64,000 nucleotides of DNA from JBBSBL01 sp963735885 (lineage in GTDB: Bacteria; Actinomycetota; Thermoleophilia; Solirubrobacterales; Solirubrobacteraceae). Shown here one piece after another: positions 33,882-43,323 of this stretch. Each line of letters opens with the position of its first letter. Position 1 is the first letter of the stretch. The notes beneath the pieces are model-generated. The model was not told the DNA's origin. It saw nothing but the letters and a program-made list of their open reading frames with translations, and did no database searches. The stretch lies in the NCBI GenBank assembly GCA_963735885.1, contig CAVTMP010000002.1:47205-111204 (forward strand). Reading direction: 5' to 3'. Both the position numbers and the translations under genes were made by a program.

Positions 33882-34898
33882 CTAGCCGCCTTCGGGGGGC
33901 CGGCCGAGTCGGGGCCTGGGCCGCTGGACCGGCGGCATGGAGAGCAGGCCGGCGAGGTCGGCCGCCACCCGGTCCGGGTTGCGGCGCAGTTCGTGCCAGG
34001 TGATCCGGACCGTCCGCCAGCCCGCGACGGCCAGCGCGCGGTCACGGAGCCGGTCCTCCTCGAAGGCGCGACGGGTGTGATGGGCCGCGCCGCCGTCGAG
34101 CTCGACCGCGAGGCGGGCGGCCGGCCAGGTGGCGTCGACCTCGTAGTCGCGCGAGGCGGTCGGGACGTCCGCGTTGATCTCCGGTCGGGGGAGGTCGAAT
34201 GTCGCGACGAGGCGCAGGAAACGATCCTCGAGCTCGCTTCTCGTCGGCCTGGCACCGCGCTCTCGCAGTTCATCGAGGATGGCGCGGAGGTGCTTGGCGC
34301 CGCGCCGGCCGGGATGGCGCTCGAGGAGAGCGGGCAACGAGGTCGGGCTCAGCAGCCGCAGCACCTCGGACTCGTGGACCGCGCGCTCGAGCCGGTCGCG
34401 GTCGAGGACGGCGGCGAGGTCGAGAAGGGTCCGGGCCGGCGTGGTCACCGGAATGCCGTCCTCGACGCCGACCTCGTCGGCTGGGAGCGGGCAGCGAGAC
34501 GTCCGCAGCCCGGGACGCGCAACGACCTGGCGCGGTGCGGTGATCTCCACGCTGTTCGTCGGCGCCACGCGAAGTCCCCACAGCAGCGCCGCAGCACGGT
34601 GACTCAGCACCGCGCCCGGTCCACCGGCGAGCACGGCGGCCATCGACACGCCGGCGCGGCTGAGGCGCCGGTGGCCCACGGCGTAGACGCCGCGGTGGCA
34701 CGGGATGAGGTGACGTGTCCGCACGCGGTGGCGCACGACGTGCGCTGCGATCCCGAGCTCGCGGAGTTGCCGGGCCGATACGACGCCGTGCTGCTGCGCG
34801 GCGAGGGACCCGACGTCGCGGTCGCTCCACGGCGCCCCCAGCTCGCGAGAGTGGAGAACGGGTGAATAGTCGCGCGGAAGTCGTATCTCGCGGGGCAT
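33882..34898 (-). CDS. AbiEi-like wHTH + DUF559 nuclease-fold protein
   Basis: A 338-residue protein with two parts. The N-terminal part (SLAAQQHGVVSARQLRELGIAAHVVRHRVRTRHLIPCHRGVYAVG) is the winged-helix domain of AbiEi-type antitoxins; the C-terminal part (YEVDATWPAARLAVELDGGAAHHTRRAFEEDRLRDRALAVAGWRTVRITW) is a DUF559/Vsr-like PD-(D/E)xK fold with the VELDG motif. No AbiEii toxin gene is adjacent. Such proteins are frequent in Thermoleophilia with unknown function; a role in defence or DNA repair is speculative. It sits between smpB and ssrA, ending 22 bp before the tmRNA 5' end. Confidence 0.83.
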   Translation of the reverse strand: MPREIRLPRDYSPVLHSRELGAPWSDRDVGSLAAQQHGVVSARQLRELGIAAHVVRHRVRTRHLIPCHRGVYAVGHRRLSRAGVSMAAVLAGGPGAVLSHRAAALLWGLRVAPTNSVEITAPRQVVARPGLRTSRCPLPADEVGVEDGIPVTTPARTLLDLAAVLDRDRLERAVHESEVLRLLSPTSLPALLERHPGRRGAKHLRAILDELRERGARPTRSELEDRFLRLVATFDLPRPEINADVPTASRDYEVDATWPAARLAVELDGGAAHHTRRAFEEDRLRDRALAVAGWRTVRITWHELRRNPDRVAADLAGLLSMPPVQRPRPRLGRPPEGG

Positions 34899-34987
34899 GC
34901 CGCGATTCTCCGCTCCGGCGCGTGCCGGGGGACACCGAGTCCGTGACGAGTCTGCGGCGCCTGCGCGGCGAGAGGCCGCGCGGGCGC

Positions 34988-35068
34988 GGCCGGGAGCGCG
35001 CGAGCCCGCCCTTCCAGCGGGCCGGGAGCGCGCGAGCCCGCTCTTCCCAGGGGGGCGGGCTCGCGCTC
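34988..35068. repeat. Duplicated GC element forming a long hairpin (possible terminator)
   Basis: A 22-bp sequence at 34988-35009 recurs exactly at 35020-35041. The second copy's GAGCGCGCGAGCCCGC can pair with GCGGGCTCGCGCTC at 35055-35068, giving a roughly 14-bp stem with a two-base bulge. It occupies the 235-bp gap between smpB and the AbiEi-like gene. A terminator after smpB is plausible. Confidence 0.5.
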
Positions 35069-35133
35069 GGGCCGGCGCGGAACCGGACCGGAACGGCGCG
35101 ATCGGCGTCCCCGATCGCGGCGCCCACCGCCCC

Positions 35134-35616
35134 CTACCGCTGCGCGTCCCGCACCGCCCGGGCCATCTCGCGGTCCATCTCGCGCTTGCGGATCGACTCG
35201 CGCTTGTCGAAGCGGTCCTTGCCGCGGCCGACGGCGAGCTCGACCTTCGCGCGCGGCCCCTTGAAGTAGATCCGGGTCGGGACGAGCGTCAGCCCGCGCT
35301 CGGCCGTCTTCTCCCCCAGCCGCTCGATCTCGCGGCGGTGGAGCAGCAGCTTGCGCGGGCGCTCGGGATCGTGGTTCTCGCGCGAGGCCGGCGCGTAGGG
35401 CGGGATGTGGACGTTCTCGAGCCAGACCTCCCCGCCGCGCACGAGCGCGTAGGCGTCCTTCAGCGTCGCGCGCCCCTCGCGCAGCGACTTCACCTCGGTG
35501 CCCGTCAGCGCGATCCCGCACTCCATCCGCTCGAGCAGCTCGAAGCGGTACGACGCCGTCCGGTTCGTCGCCACGTCGCCCGCCGAGGCCTTGCGCTTGC
35601 CCTTGCCCTTCGCCAT
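35134..35616 (-). CDS. smpB: SsrA-binding protein SmpB
   Basis: OB-fold protein that binds tmRNA and places it in the stalled ribosome's A site. A 160-residue protein with VATNRTASYRFELLERMECGIALTGTEVKSLREGRATLKDAYA (family signature), VHIPPYAPASRENHDPERPRKLLLHRREIERL, and the basic tail DRFDKRESIRKREMDREMARAVR needed for decoding-centre contact. In the same direction as ssrA. ATG followed by a Lys-rich N-terminus. Confidence 0.95.
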   Translation of the reverse strand: MAKGKGKRKASAGDVATNRTASYRFELLERMECGIALTGTEVKSLREGRATLKDAYALVRGGEVWLENVHIPPYAPASRENHDPERPRKLLLHRREIERLGEKTAERGLTLVPTRIYFKGPRAKVELAVGRGKDRFDKRESIRKREMDREMARAVRDAQR

Positions 35617-35704
35617 CGCGTCAACCAGCCTCGCAGATGACCTCGTTCGGACCGTCGCGTGCCGGCGAACCCGTCGAGCGTGCGGGCAAACAGCCCCGCG
35701 CGGG

Positions 35705-35827
35705 AGGCCCTTCGCCGAGGCCGTTCTCCGGCGACCGCTTCGCCACCCACCGATCAGGCCCCTCGCCCAGGCCGTTCTCCGGCGACCGCTTCGCCACCCA
35801 CCGAATCAGGCCCCTCGAGGATGCCGT
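35705..35827. repeat. 51/52-bp tandem repeat, two full copies and a partial third
   Basis: Copies start at 35705 and 35756, nearly identical (core CCGTTCTCCGGCGACCGCTT), and a shortened third begins at 35808. They fill most of the 239-bp gap between RNase R and smpB. No gene is supported here; the inferred peptide repeat on plus has no start or context. Confidence 0.7.
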
Positions 35828-35855
35828 TCATCCAGGCCCACGGCGCGCCACCCGC

Positions 35856-37661
35856 TCACCCCTCCACCGGATAGAGATCCACCCGCCCCCGCGGGGCGTC
35901 GACCCGGCCCACCTCCACGCGGACGACGTCCCCGAGCCGGATCGCCCGGCCGCTGCGCTGACCGACGAGGATCGTGCCCTCGGCGTTCAGCTCCCACCAG
36001 TCCCCCCGCAGCCGGCGGGCCGGGAGGAAGCCGTCGTACCCGGCGCCGAAGGCCACGAACGCGCCGCCGCCCACCAACCCCACGACCTCGCCCTCGAACC
36101 CGCTCCCGGCGCGGCCCGCGAGGCGCTCGCGCTCGAGCAGGAAGGCCCGGGCCACGTCGTCGGCGTCGCGCTCGAGGCGCTGGGCGTCGCGCTCGCGCTC
36201 CGAGGCCCACACCCCGGCCTCGGCCAGCCCCGCTCGCTCGGGCGCCGCCTCGCCGGCGCCGACCGCCGAGAGCAGCGCCCGATGGCAGACGAGGTCCGGA
36301 TAGCGGCGGATCGGCGAGGTGAAGTGGCAGTAGCGGGGCGAGCGCAGCCCGGCGTGGCCGATGTTCCGCGGGCTGTACGTCGCCTGGCGCAGCGCCCGCA
36401 GCACGAGGAAGGTGAGCGCGGCCCGCCCGTGGCCGGTGCGCCGGACGTGCTGGTCGATGAGCTCCGAGGCCTCGCCCACGACCTCCTCGGCCTGCGAGGC
36501 GGACATCCGGTCGGGAGCCGGCGGGGTCGCGACGCCGAGCGAGGCGAGCTGCCCGAGCAGGCCCTCGACCGCCTCGGGGTCGGGCCGCTCGTGCACGCGG
36601 TAGAGCGCCGGGGCCTTCCGCGCGTCGAGCAGCGTGGCGACCTGCTCGTTGGCGGCGATCATCAGGTGCTCGATCAGCCGGTGGGACTCCGTCTGGTCCA
36701 CGGGTCGGATTCCCGCGACGTGCCCCTCCCGGTCGAACGCGAACTCCGGCTCCGCCGAGTCCAGCGTGAGCGCGTGGCGCTCGCGGCGGCGGGCGTCGAG
36801 CTCCGCGGCGGCGGCGCGCGCGACGGCGAGCGGCCCGGCCCACGGCTCCTCCGCGCCGACCGCCCCGGCGAACACCTCGTCGACCCGCTCGTAGTCGAGG
36901 CGGGCGTCCGAGCGGATCAGCGTGCGCCGGAAGCCCGCCTTGCGCACCTCGGCGCCATCGATCTCCATCTCCACCGTCACCGCGAGCCGGTCCTCGCCCG
37001 GCACCAGCGAGCAGGCCCGGTTCGAGAGCGCCTCGGGCAGCATCGGCTCGACGGCTCCCGGGACGTAGACGCTCGTCCCGCGCCGGTAGGCCTCGCGATC
37101 GAGGGCGGTCCCGGGCCGCACGTGGGCGGCGACGTCGGCGATGTGCACCCAGATCCGCCGTCGCCCGCCGCCGAGGTCCTCGGCGGAGATCGCGTCGTCG
37201 AAGTCGCGCGCGGTCGCCGGGTCGACGGTGAACGTGACGAGGTCGCGCAGATCGCGGCGCGCTCCGGCGCCGGGGCCGCCGCCCGCCGCGGGCGCCGCCT
37301 CCGCCGCGGCCCGCTCGGCCTCGTCCACGACGCGATCCTCGAAGCGCCGTCGCAGGCCGCGGTCGAGCATCAGGGCCTCGAGCACGTCGCGGGCCACGTC
37401 GGGACGACCGAGCACGCGCTCGATGCGCGCGTGCCCGCGCGACGGGCGCCCGCCCGCGCGATCGCGGCCTCCCCCGCCGCGGCGCCCGCCCCGGTCCTCC
37501 CGCAGCAGCACGAGGTCGCCGTCCCGCGCGCGCGGCCCGCCGCGGTCGACCGTCCGCCGCCCGCCGCGCTCGAAGAGCGGCACGGCCACGAGGAAGCGCC
37601 CGCGGGACTCGAGCACCGCGACCCTCGACGGCGCCTCGCGCGTCGGCGCGCCCGCGCTCAT
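35856..37661 (-). CDS. rnr: Ribonuclease R (RNB family)
   Basis: 3'-5' exoribonuclease of the RNase II/R family, 601 residues. The RNB catalytic signature is TFTVDPATARDFDDAIS (metal-binding Asp cluster), followed by WVHIADVAAHVRPG, RIEHLMIAANEQVATLL-type segments, and the C-terminal RYCHFTSPIRRYPDLVCHRAL motif. A short S1-like domain ends the protein (FEGEVVGLVGGGAFVAFG ... GDVVRVEVGRVD). It is shorter than E. coli RNase R because the N-terminal HTH and part of the cold-shock region are missing. RNase R works with tmRNA-SmpB on non-stop mRNAs, so this position beside smpB and ssrA makes sense. Overlaps the protease gene by four bases. Confidence 0.92.
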   Translation of the reverse strand: MSAGAPTREAPSRVAVLESRGRFLVAVPLFERGGRRTVDRGGPRARDGDLVLLREDRGGRRGGGGRDRAGGRPSRGHARIERVLGRPDVARDVLEALMLDRGLRRRFEDRVVDEAERAAAEAAPAAGGGPGAGARRDLRDLVTFTVDPATARDFDDAISAEDLGGGRRRIWVHIADVAAHVRPGTALDREAYRRGTSVYVPGAVEPMLPEALSNRACSLVPGEDRLAVTVEMEIDGAEVRKAGFRRTLIRSDARLDYERVDEVFAGAVGAEEPWAGPLAVARAAAAELDARRRERHALTLDSAEPEFAFDREGHVAGIRPVDQTESHRLIEHLMIAANEQVATLLDARKAPALYRVHERPDPEAVEGLLGQLASLGVATPPAPDRMSASQAEEVVGEASELIDQHVRRTGHGRAALTFLVLRALRQATYSPRNIGHAGLRSPRYCHFTSPIRRYPDLVCHRALLSAVGAGEAAPERAGLAEAGVWASERERDAQRLERDADDVARAFLLERERLAGRAGSGFEGEVVGLVGGGAFVAFGAGYDGFLPARRLRGDWWELNAEGTILVGQRSGRAIRLGDVVRVEVGRVDAPRGRVDLYPVEG

Positions 37662-38872
37662 CGCGTTCCCGGCGCGAGCTCCCGCGACAGGGTGGCCAGG
37701 GCCGCGTCGAGCCCCTCGTCCGGGCGCGAGCGCGGGTCGTCGTTCGGCACCGGCACGTTCGGCCGGACGCCGGCCCCGGCCTTCACGCCGGGGCCGCCGA
37801 GGTTCCGCCCGCTCGGCAGGAAGTACTGGCCCACCGTGATGTCGAGCGCGCCGCCGTTCGAGAGCGGCTTGATCTCCTGGAAGACGCCCTTGCCGAACGT
37901 GCGCGTGCCGACGACCTTCGCGCGCCGGCGATCCTGGAGCGCGCCGCTGACGATCTCCGACGCCGACGCCGTGCCCCGGTCGACGAGCACGACCACCGGG
38001 ATCTTCGCCGGGATCGCGCCGCCGGTGGCGTCGTAGACGCGCCGCGCCCGGCTCCGGCCCTTCGTGCTGACCACGGGCCCCTCGGGGATGAAGACGCTGG
38101 CCACCGACACCGACTCGTCGAGCAGTCCGCCGCCGTTGCCGCGGAGGTCGAGCACGATGCCCCGGGCGCCGCGGCGCAGCAGCCGCGCCACCGCCTGGCG
38201 CACCTCGTCGTCGGCGCCCTGGGTGAACGAGTCGAGCGCGACGTAGCCCAGCGTCCGCCCGCGGAAGGCGACGAGCCGCGAGGTGACCACCGGCACGGTG
38301 ATCCGCGCGCGCCTGAGCCGCAGCTCCCGCGAGCGCCCGTCGGTCGAGACGGTGAGCCGGACGGCGGTGCCCGGCGGCCCCTTGATGAGGGCGGTGGCGA
38401 AGTCGGACGGGCGGCCGGCCAGCGACCGTCCGTTCACCGCGGTGACGAGGTCGAGCGGGCGGATGCCGGCGCGCTGGGCCGGCGAGCCGCCGAAGACCTC
38501 GACGACCTTCAGGCCCTTCGGGTCCGCCCGCACGTTGAGCCCCACGCCGGAGAAGCGGGGATCGGTCTGCCGCTGGAACTCCCGGTAGGAGCGTGGATCG
38601 AAGTAGTGGGAGAAGCGGTCGTCGAGGCTGTTGACGGCGCCCTCGAGCCCGCGGTTGACCAGGTCGGCGCGGCCGATCTTGCGGTAGTAGTCGTCCTCGA
38701 TCGTGTCGAGCGCCTCGTTGACGAGGGCCGTCTGCTGATTGCCGGCCAGCCCGGCGAGCCAGTCGGGCAGCAGGTTGGAGCGACCGCCGAGCCAGATGCC
38801 GGCGAGCAGCGCGGCGACGGCGAGGGCGGCCGCGCCGAGCGCGTAGGGCCAGCGGGAGGGGCGGCGAGGCAC
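37658..38872 (-). CDS. S41 C-terminal processing peptidase (CtpA-like)
   Basis: A 404-residue exported serine protease. N-terminal membrane anchor (YALGAAALAVAALLAGIWLGG), then FSHYFDPRSYREFQRQTDPRFSGVGLNVRA, a PDZ domain (VVEVFGGSPAQRAGIRPLDLVTAVNGRSLAG), and the S41 core with Ser in DRGTASASEIVSGALQDR and Lys in TFGKGVFQEI forming the Ser-Lys dyad. Trims C-termini of envelope proteins. In order ftsX - protease - RNase R - smpB on one strand. Confidence 0.92.
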   Translation of the reverse strand: MPRRPSRWPYALGAAALAVAALLAGIWLGGRSNLLPDWLAGLAGNQQTALVNEALDTIEDDYYRKIGRADLVNRGLEGAVNSLDDRFSHYFDPRSYREFQRQTDPRFSGVGLNVRADPKGLKVVEVFGGSPAQRAGIRPLDLVTAVNGRSLAGRPSDFATALIKGPPGTAVRLTVSTDGRSRELRLRRARITVPVVTSRLVAFRGRTLGYVALDSFTQGADDEVRQAVARLLRRGARGIVLDLRGNGGGLLDESVSVASVFIPEGPVVSTKGRSRARRVYDATGGAIPAKIPVVVLVDRGTASASEIVSGALQDRRRAKVVGTRTFGKGVFQEIKPLSNGGALDITVGQYFLPSGRNLGGPGVKAGAGVRPNVPVPNDDPRSRPDEGLDAALATLSRELAPGTR

Positions 38873-38912
38873 GGCGAGTCAGGGTAGCGGCGCCGGGTGC
38901 GCGGCCGGGCCG

Positions 38913-39787
38913 CTAGACCCGCAGGAAGCGCCGCAGCGAGAGCCCGGAGCCGAGCGCGGAGACGGCGACGCCGGCGCCGACGAGGATCGCCACGAGCAGG
39001 CCGAACGGGATCGTGTCCGGCGCGGCGATCAGGGCGAAGTCGTTCGCCAGCGGGTCGAGGAGCGCGACCTTCGCCACGAGCAGGACGAGGATCGCCAGCA
39101 CCGCCGCCGCACGCGCCGACGATCACCCCCTCGATCACGAACGGCCAGCGGATGAACCAGTCGGTCGCCCCCACGAGCTTCATCACCTCGACCTCGCGCC
39201 GGCGCGCGAAGAGCGAGAGCCGGATCGTGTTCGCGATCAGCAGGATCGAGGCGATCACGAGCAGCGCGGCGAGCGCGCCGACCGTGAGCTTCACGAAGCG
39301 GGTGGCCGCGAGGATCTTCTTCGCGTGCTTCTTGCTGTCGCGGACCTCGTCGATCGCCGGGTCGATCGGGCGCGTGCCGCCGAGCGCGGCCTTCAGGCGA
39401 TCCGCAGTCGTCGGGGTTGTCGCGGCGTGACGCGGAAGGTGTCCGGCAGCGGGTTGGCGCCGAGCAGCGCGTAGGCCTGCGGGTCGCGGCGCTTCTGCTC
39501 CGCGTAGGCCCGCTCCTTGGACACGAACTCGACCTTCCCGACGTAGGGCGCCTTCTGGAGCTGCGAGGCCACCCGGACGCGTCGGCGCTGGGTCGCGTCG
39601 ATCTTCAGGTAGACGTCGACCAGCACGCGGCTGCGCACGTCGTTGGCCGCGCCGGTCGTGGCCTGGACGATCGGGATGAACACCCCGAGCACGAGCAGCG
39701 TGACGAGCACCGTCGCCATCGCGGCGAAGCTCGGCGCGGCGTTGCGCCGCAGCGAGCGCAGGGCCTCGCGGGGGAAGAACCCCCACT

Positions 39788-39791
<4 letters not shown>
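38913..39791 (-). CDS. ftsX: Cell-division protein FtsX, frameshifted
   Basis: Permease-like partner of FtsE that activates peptidoglycan hydrolases at division. Three pieces in different frames join into one FtsX: the N-terminus MKWGFFPREALRSLRRNAAPSFAAMATVLVTLLVLG with the periplasmic part, the middle DRLKAALGGTRPIDPAIDEVRDSKKHAKKILAATRFVKLTVG to WFIRWPFVIEGVIVGA, and the C-terminal helices VLAILVLLVAKVALLD to SLRRFLRV. Frame changes occur near 39,405-39,425 and 39,105-39,118. The gene is essential or nearly so in many bacteria, so sequence errors are likelier than decay. The ATG overlaps the end of ftsE. Confidence 0.85.
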
Positions 39792-40644
<853 letters not shown>

Positions 40645-40781
40645 GGGGTGAGCGAGGGTAGCGGTCGCGCGCCGCGGCGAGGCCCCGTGCGGCGCCGGTG
40701 CAAGCGGATTTGCAGGGGATTCGGGGACGTCCGCTCCCGCCGGCCGGCCGAATGCCGCCCTCGCGGCCTATAGTCGGGCGC

Positions 40782-42035
40782 ATGGCCGAGACCGCCGCGA
40801 GCACCCTCGAGAACGGGCTTCGCGTGGATCGCGTCGCCCTGCCCGGCACGCGTGCGCTGACCGTGCTCGTCGCCTTCGACGCCGGGGCGCGCACCGAGCG
40901 CGCCGAGGAGAACGGCATGGCCCACTTCCTCGAGCACCTCGTGTTCAAGGGCGGCGAGAAGTACGACGACTACCGGGCGGTGAACGCCACCGCCGAGCGC
41001 ATCGGCGGCGTGCTGAACGCCTACACGTCGCACGACCTCGTCGCCTTCCACGTCACCGTCCGCGCCGAGCGGGCGCCCGAGGCGATCGACCTCCTGACCG
41101 ACTTCGTCGGCCGCCCGCGGATCGACGGCGAGGAGCTCGATCGCGAGCGCGGGGTCGTGATCCAGGAGATCGCCCGCGCCGACGACCAGCCGGCCGTCGC
41201 CGCGGAGCACCTGATCGACCGGGCCGTGTTCGGCGACCACCCGCTCGGCCGTCCCGTGCTCGGCCCGGCCGAGCACCTGCGCGACACGTTCACCCGCGAG
41301 GGCATCCTCGCCTTCCGGGCGCGCCGCTGGGCGGGGGCCCGTGGCGGCGCGTTCCTCGTCGGCAACCTCGACCACCTGCCCGCCGAGGCCGCGCTGGCCG
41401 AGTCGTTCGGCCGCTTTCCGGCGCTGCCCGAGCCGCCCCCCTACGACCCGGCGCCGGGGTTCGCCCCCGAGATCCTCGTGGAGCGCCGCGACTCCCACCA
41501 GTCGCACCTGCGCCTCTCCTACCGGCCCGACGTCGCGGTCGGCGATCGCGCGCAGCGGGCGGCCCTGGCGGTGTACAGCACGCTGCTCGGCGGCTCGATG
41601 GGCTCGCGGCTCTTCGACGAGATCCGCGAGCAGCGCGGCCTCGCCTACTCCGTCCACGCCGTCGCCCACAGCTTCGCCGACGTCCCCGTCCTGCAGCTCT
41701 CGGCCGGGCTCGACTCCGCGAAGTGCCTCGAGGCCTACGCCCGGATGCGGGAGATCGTCGACGAGCTCCGGGCGGACGGCCCGACCGAGGAGGAGGTCGA
41801 GCGGGCGCGATCCTTCGCCGGCGGGGCCCGGGTGCTCGCGTTCGAGAACACCGGGGCCGTGGCCCGGTACGCGGCGACGCAGCGGATCGTGATGGGCGAG
41901 CCGATCGATCCCGACGAGGCCGTGGCCGCGATCGACGCGGTGACCCACGACGAGGTCGACCGGGTCGCGCGGGGGATCTCCGCCGAGCTGGCGGTGGCGT
42001 GCGTCGGGCCCCATGACCGCGACGACTTCACCTGA
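40782..42035 (+). CDS. M16 family zinc peptidase
   Basis: A 417-residue single-chain processing-peptidase homologue. The inverted zinc motif is HFLEH at residues 48-52 (M16 HxxEH), with the third ligand Glu probably in ERGVVIQEIARADDQP about 75 residues on. Later pieces LSYRPDVAVGDRAQRAALAVYSTLLGGSMGSRLFDEIREQRGLAYSVHA are the family's C-half (R/Y substrate site). M16 half-enzymes often work as dimers with an inactive partner; none is adjacent. ATG chosen at 40782 at the start of homology. It overlaps the next gene by 23 bases. Confidence 0.9.
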   Translation: MAETAASTLENGLRVDRVALPGTRALTVLVAFDAGARTERAEENGMAHFLEHLVFKGGEKYDDYRAVNATAERIGGVLNAYTSHDLVAFHVTVRAERAPEAIDLLTDFVGRPRIDGEELDRERGVVIQEIARADDQPAVAAEHLIDRAVFGDHPLGRPVLGPAEHLRDTFTREGILAFRARRWAGARGGAFLVGNLDHLPAEAALAESFGRFPALPEPPPYDPAPGFAPEILVERRDSHQSHLRLSYRPDVAVGDRAQRAALAVYSTLLGGSMGSRLFDEIREQRGLAYSVHAVAHSFADVPVLQLSAGLDSAKCLEAYARMREIVDELRADGPTEEEVERARSFAGGARVLAFENTGAVARYAATQRIVMGEPIDPDEAVAAIDAVTHDEVDRVARGISAELAVACVGPHDRDDFT

Positions 42036-42381
42036 CCCGCGCGAGCTGCGCCGCTACCTCGAGCGGGTCTCCGACCGGTGGCCGATCGAGACGGCGCGCC
42101 TCGGCGGCGCCCGGGTCGCCGATCTGCTCGGCGCGCCGCCACAGCGGGAGCGCGGCCCGGAATACGTCGTCGTGCTCGTCTCCGGGGCCTTCGACGGCGT
42201 CCCGTGGCTCGAGCGGGTCTACCAGGCCGGCGCCCTGTGGGACGCGGAGACGATGGGGGCGCGCGCCGAGGTCCACTGCTACACGCCCGTTGAGTACGAG
42301 CGCAAGCGCGCCACGCTGGCCAGCGTCCGCGCGGCCGCCGAGACCGGCCTCGACCTCGCCGCCCCGGAGCCGGCCGCGTGA
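42013..42381 (+). CDS. Small conserved protein, possibly nucleotidyltransferase-like
   Basis: A 122-residue cytosolic protein. I do not firmly recognise it. The segment EYVVVLVSGAFDGVPWLERVYQAGALWDAETMGARAEVHCYTPVEYERKRATL resembles the C-terminal half of minimal nucleotidyltransferase proteins (VDVHCYTPEEF-like), but no DxD catalytic pair is seen. Its ATG lies inside the 3' end of the M16 gene, so it is translationally coupled and probably works with it or is simply co-expressed. Confidence 0.6.
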   Translation: MTATTSPDPRELRRYLERVSDRWPIETARLGGARVADLLGAPPQRERGPEYVVVLVSGAFDGVPWLERVYQAGALWDAETMGARAEVHCYTPVEYERKRATLASVRAAAETGLDLAAPEPAA

Positions 42382-42468
42382 CGTCCGGCGATGAACACCC
42401 GTCTCATGCGGTGAGCGGCTACCCTCGTAGGTGATGTACCTGCCCCGCCCACGGACGATCGGAGCCAG

Positions 42469-43317
42469 GTGACGCCCGCCATCTCCAACGCGCTGCTGCT
42501 GACGCAGTCCGACGCGCGGCTCGTCTCCCTCGCGGCGGAGGGCCACGAGCGCGCGTTCGAGGCGATCGTCGAGCGCTATCGGCGCCCGCTGCTGCGCTAC
42601 TGCCGCCGGATGCTGCCGGAGACCCGCGCGGAGGACGCGGTCCAGCAGGCGTTCCTCAACGCCTGGGGGGCGCTGGAGCGGGGCGCGAACGTCCACGACC
42701 TGCGCCCGTGGCTCTACCGCATCGCGCACAACACGGCGATCAACGGGCTCAAGGCCGGCGGCTTCGACTACGACGAGCTCGGCGAGGAGAGCCACCGCAC
42801 CGCCGGCGGGCCCCATGACGAGCTCGTCCGTCGCGACGAGATGCGCGAGACGCTGACGAACCTCGCCTCGCTGCCGGACCGCCAGCGCGAGGCGCTGCTG
42901 CGCACCGCGGTGTCCGGCGACCCGCAGTCGGCGGTGGCGCACGATCTCGGGATCACCGACGGCGCCGTCCGCCAGCTCGTCCACCGCGCCCGGGCGCAGC
43001 TGCGCGCCGTGGCGACCGCCGTCACCCCGGCGCCGCTGGTGGCCTGGCTCACCTCGCTCGGCCCGGCCGGCGGCGAGCCGGCGCACCGCATCGCGGAGGT
43101 CGCGGTGGGTGCCGGTGGCGCCGGCGCCGTCGGGGTCGCCCTGAAGGCCGGCGCGGTCGTGGTGGCCACGGGCGCGCTCGTCGCGCCCGGGAGCCCGATC
43201 CGCGGCGTGGTCGCCGACCAGCGGCCCGCCGTCTCCGCCGCGTCGCCCGGCCCGGCCGGCGACGCCGCGTACCGCGCGCCCGCCGTCTCGGCGGGCGACG
43301 ACGCGTACGGGCGCTGA
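42469..43317 (+). CDS. ECF sigma factor with C-terminal membrane extension
   Basis: A 282-residue sigma-70 family (ECF) protein. Region 2 is HERAFEAIVERYRRPLLRYCRRMLPETRAEDAVQQAFLNAWGAL with LRPWLYRIAHNTAINGL; region 4 is LPDRQREALLRTAVSGDPQSAVAHDLGITDGAVRQLVHRARAQLR. After region 4 it continues for about 110 residues: TAVTPAPLVAWLTSLGP, a membrane helix (VALKAGAVVVATGALVA) and a Pro/Ala tail. Such extensions replace or anchor the anti-sigma control in some ECF groups. A second gene of the same design lies at 47.9 kb, so the two are paralogues. GTG start after GGAGCCAG. Confidence 0.88.
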   Translation: MTPAISNALLLTQSDARLVSLAAEGHERAFEAIVERYRRPLLRYCRRMLPETRAEDAVQQAFLNAWGALERGANVHDLRPWLYRIAHNTAINGLKAGGFDYDELGEESHRTAGGPHDELVRRDEMRETLTNLASLPDRQREALLRTAVSGDPQSAVAHDLGITDGAVRQLVHRARAQLRAVATAVTPAPLVAWLTSLGPAGGEPAHRIAEVAVGAGGAGAVGVALKAGAVVVATGALVAPGSPIRGVVADQRPAVSAASPGPAGDAAYRAPAVSAGDDAYGR

Positions 43318-43323
43318 GGCCCC

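Noticed and set aside
40699..40725. A short inverted repeat (GCAA...TTGC) before the M16 peptidase.
   Set aside because: Too short and imperfect; no regulator nearby.
42390..42440. An ECF-type promoter (AAC...CGTCT) before the sigma factor at 42.5 kb.
   Set aside because: Spacing does not fit the -35/-10 pattern, and chance matches are frequent in GC-rich DNA.
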